From: Paenirhizobium naphthalenivorans | Lineage (GTDB): Bacteria > Pseudomonadota > Alphaproteobacteria > Rhizobiales > Rhizobiaceae | DNA length: 64,000 bases | Assembly: GCF_007992095.1 (NCBI RefSeq) | Contig: NZ_BJZP01000006.1 | Coordinates: 124,001 to 188,000, forward strand | Direction of reading: 5' to 3' | Shown: positions 14,963 through 23,245 of the stretch, piece after piece | Layout: each line of letters begins with the position of its first letter | Numbering within the stretch: the stretch's first letter is position 1 | Translations under genes and position numbers: made by a program | The notes under the pieces: model-generated | What the model saw: only the letters and a program-made list of their open reading frames with translations | The model's database searches: none | Told to the model about the DNA's origin: nothing

Positions 14963-16027
14963 ATGTCCGGACAGACGGGTGAGAAGACTTTTCCGGTCAA
15001 CTGTTGGTACGCGGCCGCTTATGACGTGGAGCTGAATCGCAAGCTTCTGCCGCGGCGTATCTGCAACAAGCCGATGGTCATGTATCGCAAGCTCAATGGC
15101 GATGCCGTGGCGCTGGCCGACGCCTGCTGGCACCGGTTGCTGCCGCTTTCCAAGGGCGAGCTCAATGGCGACAATGTGATCTGCGGCTATCACGGGCTTG
15201 AATTCGATGACACCGGCCGCTGTGTATACATGCCGAGTCAGGAAACCATCAATCCATCGGCTTGTGTCACCAGTTATCCGGCGGTTGAACGCCACCGCTT
15301 TCTCTGGGTCTGGCCAGGCGATCCGGCGCTGGCAGATCCGGATCTGATCCCCGACATGCACTGGAACGACGACCCGGAATGGGCGGCCGACGGAAAGGTC
15401 ATCCACGCCAAATGTGACTACCGGCTTGTGGTCGACAATCTGATGGACCTCACCCATGAGACATTCGTGCATGGCTCGTCCATCGGCAATCGCCATGTCG
15501 CCGAAGCGCCATTTGAAACCACCCACACTGACACCACGGCAAAGGTCACCCGCTGGATGGTCGACGTGGAGGCTCCGCCTTTCTGGGCCGCGCAACTGGG
15601 GCAGAAGGAGCATATCGATCGCTGGCAGATCATCAATTTCCAGGCGCCGTCGACGATCTGCATCGATGTCGGCGTGGCGCCCACAGGCACGGGCGCGCCC
15701 GAGGGGGATCGCTCCAAGGGTGTCAACGGCTATGTGCTGAACACGATGACGCCGGAAACCGACAAGACCTGTCACTATTTCTGGGCCTTCGCGCGCAATC
15801 ACCATATCACCGACCAGAGCTGGACACACAGGCTGCGCGAGGGCGTGTCGGGCGTGTTCCGCGAGGATGAGGAAATCCTGGAGGCTCAGCAGAGGGTGAT
15901 CGACGAGAACCCCGACCACACCTTCTACAATCTCAACATCGATTCCGGTTCGATGTGGGCGCGCAAGCTGATCGACCGCATGATTGCCCGCGATGACGGA
16001 CCGGCGCGGCAGATTGCGGCGGAGTGA
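14963..16027 (+). CDS. Rieske oxygenase, vanillate O-demethylase-like alpha subunit
   Basis: 354-residue aromatic-ring/O-demethylating oxygenase. Seen: a Rieske centre CWH at 55-57 and CGYH at 74-77, and the mononuclear iron site DNLMDLTHETFVH around 158-170, with His165 and His170 as likely ligands and Asp162 in the electron path. The length and NCWYAAAYDVE start match VanA and related demethylases. ATG 14963 is preceded by GGAGGAAACC; the in-frame ATG at 14948 abuts AGGAGG with no spacing and is less likely. A GntR gene and a VanB-type reductase follow. Expected reaction: vanillate to protocatechuate plus formaldehyde; the exact methoxy-arene is not proven. Confidence 0.85.
   Translation: MSGQTGEKTFPVNCWYAAAYDVELNRKLLPRRICNKPMVMYRKLNGDAVALADACWHRLLPLSKGELNGDNVICGYHGLEFDDTGRCVYMPSQETINPSACVTSYPAVERHRFLWVWPGDPALADPDLIPDMHWNDDPEWAADGKVIHAKCDYRLVVDNLMDLTHETFVHGSSIGNRHVAEAPFETTHTDTTAKVTRWMVDVEAPPFWAAQLGQKEHIDRWQIINFQAPSTICIDVGVAPTGTGAPEGDRSKGVNGYVLNTMTPETDKTCHYFWAFARNHHITDQSWTHRLREGVSGVFREDEEILEAQQRVIDENPDHTFYNLNIDSGSMWARKLIDRMIARDDGPARQIAAE
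15223..15230. promoter_or_regulatory. Intragenic TGTATACA site
   Basis: Third copy of the operator core, inside the oxygenase coding sequence at codons for CVYM. Its flanks (TGTGTATACATG) resemble the upstream sites. It may be a downstream auxiliary operator or a chance match imposed by the Val-Tyr codons. Confidence 0.3.
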
Positions 16028-16764
16028 GCGACATGTCGTCAGACGGGATCAACCAGACACATCGGGCCATCATGGCGCTCAGGGAACGCATTCTCTCCGG
16101 CGCTGTCGAACCCGGCGGTCGTCTTTACGAGGTCCCGCTGGCGCGTGAGCTTGACCTTTCCCGCACTCCCCTGCGTGAGGCCTTGTCGCGGCTTGAACAG
16201 GAAGGTTTGCTGGAACGGGGCGTAAACGGCGGATATACCGTTCGCCGCTTTACGGTCCAGGACGCGATAGACGCCATTGAGCTCAGAGGCGTTCTGGAGG
16301 GAATGGTGGTGCGCATGGCCGCCGAGCGCGGCGTGACTGCCGCCGGGTTGTCACGGCTTCAGGGCATCGTTCTGGAGCTGGACGATGTGGTGGCCGCGGG
16401 ACCGGACCTGCTCGATATCGACCGCTATGCCGACCTGAACAATGCCTTTCACGATGGCCTTCTGGACCTGGTGGAAAGCGATCTCATGAAACGGGAAGTG
16501 CAGCGGTCGCGAAGGCTTCCCTTCGCGTCTCCCAATGCGTTCCTCGTCGATGACGAGAGCGTGATGGCCTTTCGCGCCTCGCTTGCCGGAGCGCAGGCAC
16601 AGCACCGCGGGATTGTCGAGGCCATTGGCGCGCGCGAAGGCACCCGTGCCGAAGCGCTGGCGCGCGAGCATACAAGGCCCGCACGTCGCAATCTTGATTG
16701 CATACTGAAGCATGATCGGCGGCTAGTGGAGACCGTCCCAGGCCTGCGGCTGGTCGTACTCTGA
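16024..16764 (+). CDS. GntR family regulator, FCD subfamily (VanR-like)
   Basis: 246-residue regulator with an N-terminal winged helix and C-terminal all-helical FCD ligand domain. Seen: ILSGAVEPGGRLYEVPLARE, the recognition segment LSRTPLREALSRLEQEGL and VNGGYTVRRF wing, then AIELRGVLEGMVVRMAAERG opening the FCD domain. The start is either GTG 16024, overlapping the oxygenase stop, or ATG 16033. Placed between oxygenase and reductase genes, it is the obvious candidate to bind the TGTATACA sites. VanR of Caulobacter and relatives has the same layout. Confidence 0.87.
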   Translation: MSDMSSDGINQTHRAIMALRERILSGAVEPGGRLYEVPLARELDLSRTPLREALSRLEQEGLLERGVNGGYTVRRFTVQDAIDAIELRGVLEGMVVRMAAERGVTAAGLSRLQGIVLELDDVVAAGPDLLDIDRYADLNNAFHDGLLDLVESDLMKREVQRSRRLPFASPNAFLVDDESVMAFRASLAGAQAQHRGIVEAIGAREGTRAEALAREHTRPARRNLDCILKHDRRLVETVPGLRLVVL

Positions 16765-16907
16765 CACTTTGAAAGTGCCATTGTTCGCGATGAGAGAAAC
16801 GGAACCGTTCTTTCACCCGGCTGCCAGTGTTTCGGAAGATACCGGTCCGATGTGGACCAACACAGTTGAGGGCCTGCGGAGAGGAGCCGCCGGCAAGGGA
16901 GGAACCG

Positions 16908-17876
16908 ATGAGATCGCAGAGTGAATGGCGGCAGGCGGCTGTCGCCAGCGTGGATAATATTGCCGAGGACGTGCGCCGGGTGGTGTTCGATGTTACCGGG
17001 GAGGTGCCGAAATTCGATGCCGGGTCGCATCTGAACATTCGTGTGACGATCAACGACCAGCCGGCGATCCGCACCTATACCGTGGTCCCGTCCGGGCCGG
17101 GGCAGCTGGCGATCGCGGTGAAACTGCATCCGCAAAGTCGGGGAGGCTCACACTTCATCTGGGGCCTGAAGCCGGGCGACGGCGTGGCGCTGACGCTTCC
17201 GGAGAACCGGTTCGAGCTTTCCTGGCGGGCCGGCCATTACCTGCTGCTCGCTGGCGGCATCGGCATCACGCCGATCTATGGCATGGCACGGGCGCTTGCC
17301 GCGCATGGGACATCACTGAAAATGTGCTATGGCGCGCTGAACCGAGCATCGATGCCATATCTCTCCGAACTTGAGACGCTTCTGGGCGATCGTCTTGCCG
17401 TGTTCGAGGCCGAGCGCGACGAGACCATCGACCTTCAGGCCGAAATCGACGACTTGCCCGAAGACGGCGAGCTTTATGTCTGTGGCCCGCTGGGCATGCT
17501 GGAAGCCGTCAAGCGCGTCTGGGCCGCCTCTGGCCGTCCCGTTTCGCGGCTGCGCTACGAGGTGTTCGGCGACAACGGCAAGTTTGCCGAGGCAACCTTT
17601 GAAGTCGAGGTGCGCAACCGGAATATCACCGTCACCGTTCCACCGGACAAGACCCTGCTTGACGCGCTTGAGGAGGCCGGCGTCGAGACGATTTCCGACT
17701 GTCGGCGGGGCGAATGCGGCCTTTGCGCAGTCGGTATCGACAGGCTCGACGGTGAGGTGGATCACCGTGACGTGTTTTTCAGCGATGAGGAAAAGGCTGG
17801 AAACAAGGCGATGTGCGCCTGCGTATCGCGGCTCGTTTCGGGCCGCGCCGTGATCGACATCGGGTACCGGGCCTGA
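16908..17876 (+). CDS. VanB-type oxygenase reductase
   Basis: 322-residue reductase partner for the Rieske oxygenase. Seen: flavin-binding RTYTVVP near residue 60, NAD-binding LLAGGIGITPIYGM near 125, YVCGPLGMLE near 190, and a C-terminal 2Fe-2S domain with C265, C270, C273 and C303 (CRRGECGLC, then KAMCAC). ATG 16908 follows GGGAGGAACC; a longer reading from 16827 is rejected. The RTYTV motif differs from the canonical RxYS/T of VanB only slightly. It lies 143 bp after the GntR gene and shares fold and domain order with the truncated gene at the window start. Confidence 0.88.
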   Translation: MRSQSEWRQAAVASVDNIAEDVRRVVFDVTGEVPKFDAGSHLNIRVTINDQPAIRTYTVVPSGPGQLAIAVKLHPQSRGGSHFIWGLKPGDGVALTLPENRFELSWRAGHYLLLAGGIGITPIYGMARALAAHGTSLKMCYGALNRASMPYLSELETLLGDRLAVFEAERDETIDLQAEIDDLPEDGELYVCGPLGMLEAVKRVWAASGRPVSRLRYEVFGDNGKFAEATFEVEVRNRNITVTVPPDKTLLDALEEAGVETISDCRRGECGLCAVGIDRLDGEVDHRDVFFSDEEKAGNKAMCACVSRLVSGRAVIDIGYRA

Positions 17877-17913
17877 AGCGCCGGAACACGAAAATTCTGC
17901 GAGATTGAAAGAT

Positions 17914-17943
17914 TGGAGCGCCGGGACGGCGTCTAGCGCTCCA
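17914..17943 (+). other. Inverted repeat upstream of third TRAP set
   Basis: TGGAGCGC and GCGCTCCA (8-bp arms, 14-bp loop) lie 38-63 bp after the reductase stop and before the dctP-like gene. A nested GCCGGGACGGC can form an alternative stem. Role unknown; an attenuator or RNA-processing hairpin is possible. Confidence 0.35.
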
Positions 17944-17976
17944 CGCTGCGTTGTATAGGAAAAACGGGAGGATATC

Positions 17977-18987
17977 TTGAACGCACGTCTCTTCTCCATG
18001 GCCGCTCTTGCCGCCATGACCTTTTCTCTGGCGACCGGCGCATCGGCCGAGGAGCATCTGAAATTCGCCCATTGGGCGGCGCCGAACCACACATTGCAGC
18101 CGGCGATCATCGAGCCGTTCTCGAAAGCCGTTTCGCAAGCGACCGGTGGCGAACTCGTCGTCGATGTCTATCCCGGCGGTGAGCTGGGCAAGGGGCCGGC
18201 GGAGCAATATATCCGCGCTGTCAAGGGTGTTGCCGATCTGGTCTGGGGTCTGCCTGGCTACACCTCGACGCAATTTCCGTTGTCGATGATCGTGGAACTT
18301 CCGGGCGTGGTGGACGAGGCAGGGTCCGGCTATGACGCCATCTGGCGCGCTTATGACGATTATCTCACCGGCGAATATCCGGGCACGGTACCGATCGCGC
18401 TCTGGGCGGCCGAGCCGAACCTGCTGATCATGGGGTCGAAATCCGTAAGAACTCTCAATGACATGGCAGGCCTTAAGATCCGTGTTTCCGGTGAGGTGGC
18501 GGGCAAGCTGATCGAGGCGCTGGGGGCAACGCCGGTGCAGATGCCGGCCACGGAAATGTACACCGCGCTGCAGACCGGGCTGATTGACGGTGTGCTGACC
18601 GGGGCCTCGGCAATCCGCGATTTCCGCCTCGACGAGATCGCCAATGTCTATGTGCAGGGCCCGCAGCTCGGCAATATCTCGTTTTACGTGGTGATGAACG
18701 AAAAGAAGCTGAACGGCCTGCCCGAGAATATGCGCGCGGCCGTGCTGGCCGAGGCCGGGCCGGCGCTTTCAAAAAGCGGCGAGGACAACTGGAATCGTGT
18801 GGCCGAAGAGGTTCTGGCTGAGCTCGAGGCCAATCCAAACAAGACCGTCATCACGTTGAACCCGGAGGAAAGCGCGCCATTTGACGCGATCACGCTCAAG
18901 GTGCGCGATGAGGCGATTGCCGATCTCGACGCCAAGGGCCTGCCGGCAAGCAAAGTCCTGAGCGCAATGACCACGGCCGCCCAATGA
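17977..18987 (+). CDS. TRAP solute-binding protein, DctP family (set 3)
   Basis: 336-residue periplasmic binding protein. The start is TTG 17977, placed 4 bp after GGGAGGA; it supplies the Arg needed for the signal peptide (cut near ASA-EE). ATG 17998 would shorten it. Seen: LKFAHWAAPNH at the mature N-terminus, GLKIRVSGEVAGKLIEALGATPVQMPATEMYTALQTGLIDG split over the ligand site, the best match of the three to standard DctP proteins. It starts a P-Q-M operon downstream of the oxygenase reductase. An aromatic or short carboxylate is likely; ligand unknown. Confidence 0.9.
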   Translation: MNARLFSMAALAAMTFSLATGASAEEHLKFAHWAAPNHTLQPAIIEPFSKAVSQATGGELVVDVYPGGELGKGPAEQYIRAVKGVADLVWGLPGYTSTQFPLSMIVELPGVVDEAGSGYDAIWRAYDDYLTGEYPGTVPIALWAAEPNLLIMGSKSVRTLNDMAGLKIRVSGEVAGKLIEALGATPVQMPATEMYTALQTGLIDGVLTGASAIRDFRLDEIANVYVQGPQLGNISFYVVMNEKKLNGLPENMRAAVLAEAGPALSKSGEDNWNRVAEEVLAELEANPNKTVITLNPEESAPFDAITLKVRDEAIADLDAKGLPASKVLSAMTTAAQ

Positions 18988-19481
18988 CGATGCTGCGGTT
19001 CTTCGCAAAAGGCGCCGACCTTCTGGCCGGCGCCGCAGCCATCCTGGCGGGCATTTCGCTGCTGTTCATCACCGCTGTCATTCTGATCGATGTCATCGGC
19101 CGCTATTTCGGCTCACCATTTTATGGCGCCCGCGACCTGGTGCAGATGGCGGCCGTCATCGTTGTATTCGGCGGCATGGCCTATGCCGACCGCAACGGTG
19201 GACATATTCAGGTCGATATACTCGAACAGGTCTTTTCGCCCGGGCTGAACCGGGTTCTGACCGCAGCCGGTTATATGATCGGGGCTGTCGTTTTCGCGCT
19301 GATCGGCTGGAATATGTGGGCGGCGGCGGAAATGTCGGCGCTCTTGAACATGTCCACCAATCTCCTCAACCTGCCACGCGGGCCATTTGAACAGATCACC
19401 TCGATTCTGGCATGGGCCACCGCGCTCTGTCTGGTGGAGCGGGTTCTTGACCGCGTCTTCGGCGCGAAGGGGGCAAAATGA
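18984..19481 (+). CDS. TRAP small permease, DctQ family (set 3)
   Basis: 165-residue membrane protein with four helices. Seen: AAAILAGISLLFITAVILID, DVIGRYFGSPFYGARDLVQM, YADRNGGHIQVDIL, the DctQ pattern. It overlaps the binding-protein stop (ATGA) and the next start (ATGA), so P, Q and M are translationally coupled. A slightly shorter start is possible but nothing in the sequence favours it. Confidence 0.88.
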   Translation: MTMLRFFAKGADLLAGAAAILAGISLLFITAVILIDVIGRYFGSPFYGARDLVQMAAVIVVFGGMAYADRNGGHIQVDILEQVFSPGLNRVLTAAGYMIGAVVFALIGWNMWAAAEMSALLNMSTNLLNLPRGPFEQITSILAWATALCLVERVLDRVFGAKGAK

Positions 19482-20782
19482 GCGGCGTCGGTATCGGTGT
19501 TGCCGGGCTGGCGGTCCTGTTCGTGCTTCTGGCGCTCAGGGTGCCGGTGGCCTTCGCCATGTTTCTCGTCGGCCTTGGCGGCATGGCTATCCTCAATGAT
19601 CTCCCCTCGGCACTGAGCCTGCTGGCGAGCGAGAGCTTTTCAGTTGCCAGTTCGGCGGAACTGATCATTATTCCCATGTTCATTCTGATGGGCAATGTCG
19701 CCACCGAATCCGGCATGAGCCGCAAGCTCTATGACAGCGCCTATGCCTGGATCGGCTCGATCCGCGGCGGACTGGCCTCGGCGACGATCCTCGGCTGCGC
19801 GGGCTTTGCGGCGCTCTCGGGGTCTTCCGTGGCCTCCGCGCTGACCATGGGGCGGGTGTCGCTGTCGCAGATGAACCGTTTCGGCTATTCGCACCGTCTT
19901 TCCACCGGAGCGGTGGCGGCAGGCGGAACGCTCGGCATTCTGATCCCGCCTTCCACGGGTTTCGTGATCTATGCCATCCTGACACGCGAATCCATCGGCA
20001 GGCTGTTCATGGCGGGCATTCTTCCGGGCATCATGCTGGTGGCACTGTTTGTGCTCACGATCTGGCTCATTGCCATCTTTCGCCCCGCCGACGCGCCCGC
20101 CGGCGAGCGCACGACCTGGCGGCAGAAGTGGCAGGCGACCATCGGTGCGGCCCCCATCACCCTCATCGTCATTCTGACCATCGGCGGTATCTATCTCGGC
20201 GTGTTCTCGCCGGTGGAAGCCGCAGCCGTCGGCGCCGGGCTTTCCGTGCTGTTCGGTTTCACGCTCGGGGAAATGACCGTGTCCAAACTGGCCAGTGCGG
20301 TCATGGATACGGTCGCGACATCCTCAACCGTGTTGCTGATCCTGATCGCCGCCTCCGTTATGGGACCTTTTCTGGCGCTGAGCCATATCCCCGCGGCGGT
20401 GGGCGATTTTCTGACCGGTCTTGATATCGGCCGCTATGGGGTCCTGATGCTGATCCTGCTCAGCTATCTGGTGCTCGGCTGTTTCCTTGAAGGTTTCGCC
20501 ATGCTGGTGCTGACCATGCCGATCTTTTTTCCGGTGATCGTCAGCCTTGGCTTCGATCCGATCTGGTTCGGCGTTGTGGTCGTGCTGACACTGGAGATGG
20601 GATTGATCACCCCACCGGTCGGGATCAATGTCTTCATTGTGAAATCCGTGGCTCGGGATGTGGCGCTGATCGACATCTTCCGCGGCGTCTTTCCGTTTCT
20701 GCTGGCCATGCTGGCGGCGGTCGCGCTGCTGATCCTGTTTCCGTCCATCGCGCTTTTGATCCCGCAGACGATGTTCGGATAA
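19478..20782 (+). CDS. TRAP large permease, DctM family (set 3)
   Basis: 434-residue membrane transporter. Seen: FAALSGSSVASALTMGRVSL, GTLGILIPPSTGFVIYA, SPVEAAAVGAGLSVLF, and LITPPVGINVFIVKS. It closes the third TRAP operon and region A. The following 262 bp to 21044 show no gene; a weak GTGATG/CATCAC inverted repeat lies just after the stop without a T-run. Confidence 0.9.
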   Translation: MSGVGIGVAGLAVLFVLLALRVPVAFAMFLVGLGGMAILNDLPSALSLLASESFSVASSAELIIIPMFILMGNVATESGMSRKLYDSAYAWIGSIRGGLASATILGCAGFAALSGSSVASALTMGRVSLSQMNRFGYSHRLSTGAVAAGGTLGILIPPSTGFVIYAILTRESIGRLFMAGILPGIMLVALFVLTIWLIAIFRPADAPAGERTTWRQKWQATIGAAPITLIVILTIGGIYLGVFSPVEAAAVGAGLSVLFGFTLGEMTVSKLASAVMDTVATSSTVLLILIAASVMGPFLALSHIPAAVGDFLTGLDIGRYGVLMLILLSYLVLGCFLEGFAMLVLTMPIFFPVIVSLGFDPIWFGVVVVLTLEMGLITPPVGINVFIVKSVARDVALIDIFRGVFPFLLAMLAAVALLILFPSIALLIPQTMFG

Positions 20783-21044
20783 CGTGGTGATGGCCGACAG
20801 GGCATCACTCGACGCCCTCTATCAAAGCCCGGCTAAAAGGCTCGTGGAGATTTGATCGTGAGGGGAGGTGCATGATCCCAGCCATTCAGAGACCGAGAGG
20901 AACACGGAAATAGAGCCAGCCGCCGTGGGTGGTGGGTGATTACGTCGGCTGGCAATCAGTGGCGACGAGGCGTTGGATCAGCGCGGCAGAGCCAACCCCG
21001 GTCTTCCAGGACCTCTCTCGACAATCGTTGCGTTGGCACCGCCA

Positions 21045-22388
21045 TCAGCGCATCTGAAAGAGTTCCTGGTGGAAACGCTGTTTGACGTTCATGCCCTTGG
21101 CCGCAAAATCGGCCCGCAAGGCGTCACCGAAGCCGGGAGGGCCGCAGAACCATATGCTTGCTTCCTGCCAATCGGGCACGGCTTCGCGAATCCGGTCGGC
21201 GGTCAGGCGCCCATGCTTGCTCTCGATCAGGACATGGAAGCGCACATTTGAAGCTTTGGCATCCTCCGCCAGCTTCCGCAGCGCTTCCGAATCTTCGTCC
21301 CTGGTGCTGTGGAAGAGGTCGATCTCTATCTTGCGTGCGTCCTGCGGATGCTGCGCCAGATATTTCATCCGCGCGATAAACGGCGTGATGCCGATGCCGC
21401 CGCCGATCCAGATTTGCCGTGAACAGTCGTCGTCGAAGGTGAAACAGCCGTAGGGCCCTTCGATCCGCACTCTCTGCCCGATCTTGAGTTTCTGCACCAG
21501 GCCAGTCGTATGGTCTCCGAGTTCCTTGGTGACGAAGGAGATCTTCGGGTCTTTCGCATCCCAGGCGGAGGCAATCGTATATGGATGCGCGCCCTCCCGA
21601 GGGTCGGAAACGACGAAGGCGAACTGGCCGGGCTTATGTCCTCTCCAGCCAGTTTCCATGGTGATTGCCGTCTCGAGCGAACGCACGCCGGGATAGTGCT
21701 GCATGCTTGCTATCGTACCATCGACACGGCGGCGCGCGCCGATCCGGCGAAACAGCGAGACGATCGCGGCATAGCTGCCGGCAGCGACCATGATGACCGT
21801 CACCGCGCCAAGCGGCGTTAGCCAGTCGCTGAAGTCCAGCAAGACGATGGTATGGAAGGCCAGGATGAGATAAAGAACCGGGAACAGGCGGTGGATCTGA
21901 TAGAACCACCGATAGGGGATCTTCTCGATCAGCGCGATTGAGATCAGCAGCACGGACAGATAGAAGGCCCATTCTCCGAGCCCTTCCGCGGTACCGCGCA
22001 TACTCATCAGGAAAGCCTGTACCGGATCTTCGATCTGGGGACGCTCGCCGCGCGTTCTCTGCGCCATAAGGCCCAAGCTTACGGCCCATTTGGGGAGCTG
22101 GGTCCAGATCCAGTGCACGAGCGAAAGCACCAGAGCGCCGATGCCTGCCCATTTGTGCAGGCGGTACATCTTGTCGACGCCCCCTAACCACGGCTCCACC
22201 AACGGAGACCGCAGGGCGAGTATGATCGCCAGCGTCATGCACCCGAATGCCAGAACGCCGCTATACTGGATGAAGGCGTTACGCAGCGTAATGAAGGTTT
22301 GCGGCTGAAAAACATCCGGTGAAGCCGCCAGCCATAGAATTGTCAGCAGGGCGAGATAGCCCCAAAATACCGCTTTCAGACGAGACAT
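21045..22388 (-). CDS. Ferric-reductase-like flavocytochrome (FRE/NOX superfamily)
   Basis: 447-residue membrane oxidoreductase. The N-terminal half has about six helices with His residues in paired positions (HKW, VHW, HRLF, FHTIVL) fitting b-heme ligands. The C-terminal half has an FAD domain (GHKPGQFAFV, HPYTIASA) and NAD(P) domain (IWIGGGIGITPFIARM, WFCGPPGFGDAL). There is no ferredoxin domain. ATG 22388 follows GGAAGG; the longer reading to 22457 lacks a good site. Likely transfers electrons from cytosolic NAD(P)H across the membrane, to iron or another acceptor. It is isolated from its neighbours, and its physiological acceptor is not evident. Confidence 0.82.
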   Translation of the reverse strand: MSRLKAVFWGYLALLTILWLAASPDVFQPQTFITLRNAFIQYSGVLAFGCMTLAIILALRSPLVEPWLGGVDKMYRLHKWAGIGALVLSLVHWIWTQLPKWAVSLGLMAQRTRGERPQIEDPVQAFLMSMRGTAEGLGEWAFYLSVLLISIALIEKIPYRWFYQIHRLFPVLYLILAFHTIVLLDFSDWLTPLGAVTVIMVAAGSYAAIVSLFRRIGARRRVDGTIASMQHYPGVRSLETAITMETGWRGHKPGQFAFVVSDPREGAHPYTIASAWDAKDPKISFVTKELGDHTTGLVQKLKIGQRVRIEGPYGCFTFDDDCSRQIWIGGGIGITPFIARMKYLAQHPQDARKIEIDLFHSTRDEDSEALRKLAEDAKASNVRFHVLIESKHGRLTADRIREAVPDWQEASIWFCGPPGFGDALRADFAAKGMNVKQRFHQELFQMR

Positions 22389-22718
22389 GCCAACAACCTT
22401 CCTTCCCCCACAGACCAAAACCCTTGCTGGTTTGTAGCGCGAACACCAATGTCGCAATTTGACTTATCGCAAACCTACCGCATCGAAATGGCAGCGTCAC
22501 CTTGAGTCGAGTAGGGCGCGGCTCAGGCGTGATGGGGCCTGTTCATATCAGCCTTTCGCAGCTTGCGGTGTTCGACAGTGGTCATCGGGCTGCGGTGGAA
22601 GATGGCGGACGTTGGCAATCAGGCCAATCCCACACTGCCATGAGCAAGGGCCGCCGCAGGCGTCGACATTATCGACGTCTGCGAGGTCCGCAAAAGTGTT
22701 TGCGGCATGCCCGGTGCC
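22389..22718. other. 330-bp gap with no recognisable gene
   Basis: Lies between the flavocytochrome start and the end of the MaoC gene. Short open frames on both strands have no recognisable motifs. It should hold the flavocytochrome promoter and the 3' end of the beta-oxidation transcript; no clear terminator was seen. Confidence 0.5.
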
Positions 22719-23237
22719 TCATCCCTCGTTGGATCGGCGCAATACCGCTGCGGACGGTGAACCAACCGCGAAATTCGCGTCAGAACCCTCTTTGCTCCAA
22801 GCGACGATTTTCGGACTGAAGACCTGCACGAGTTCACCATCCTGATTGACGGTCTCGCAACGCAGCGTGACCATGCCGCGTTCCGGGCGGGACCGGGACG
22901 GGGTCACAGCGGTGACTTCGCTGCGCAGGCGGATCGCGTCGCCGGGGCGGGTGGCGCGCGGCCAGGAAATCTCGCCGCCGGCGCCGACCAGCCCCCGCGC
23001 GAAGGGCACGCTTTGAACGAGAAGCCGCATGGTCGTGGCGGCCGTGTGCCAGCCACTGGCGGCAAGCCCGCCGAACAGGCTCTCCACCGCCAGTTCCTCG
23101 TCGAGATGGAAGAATTGCGGGTCATAGCGGCCCGCAAATTCCTTGATTTCCTCAATCGTCAGGACATGAGACGAACTTTCGAAAGTCTGGCCGACTTCGA
23201 TGTCCTCGAGATAGAGTGCGATCGCTTTCTCCATCAT
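22719..23237 (-). CDS. MaoC-family hydratase/dehydratase
   Basis: 172-residue hot-dog-fold protein. Seen: the early EDIEVGQTFESS segment, then FAGRYDPQFFHLDEELA with the Asp and His of the R-specific hydratase-2 motif, GGLAASGWHTAATTMRL, and a later GEISWPRATRPGDAIRL segment. These proteins hydrate (R)-enoyl-CoA thioesters. It is the final gene of the leftward beta-oxidation unit, 8 bp after the acyl-CoA synthetase. The start MMEK could be either Met. Confidence 0.87.
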   Translation of the reverse strand: MMEKAIALYLEDIEVGQTFESSSHVLTIEEIKEFAGRYDPQFFHLDEELAVESLFGGLAASGWHTAATTMRLLVQSVPFARGLVGAGGEISWPRATRPGDAIRLRSEVTAVTPSRSRPERGMVTLRCETVNQDGELVQVFSPKIVAWSKEGSDANFAVGSPSAAVLRRSNEG

Positions 23238-23245
23238 GCCGTTCC

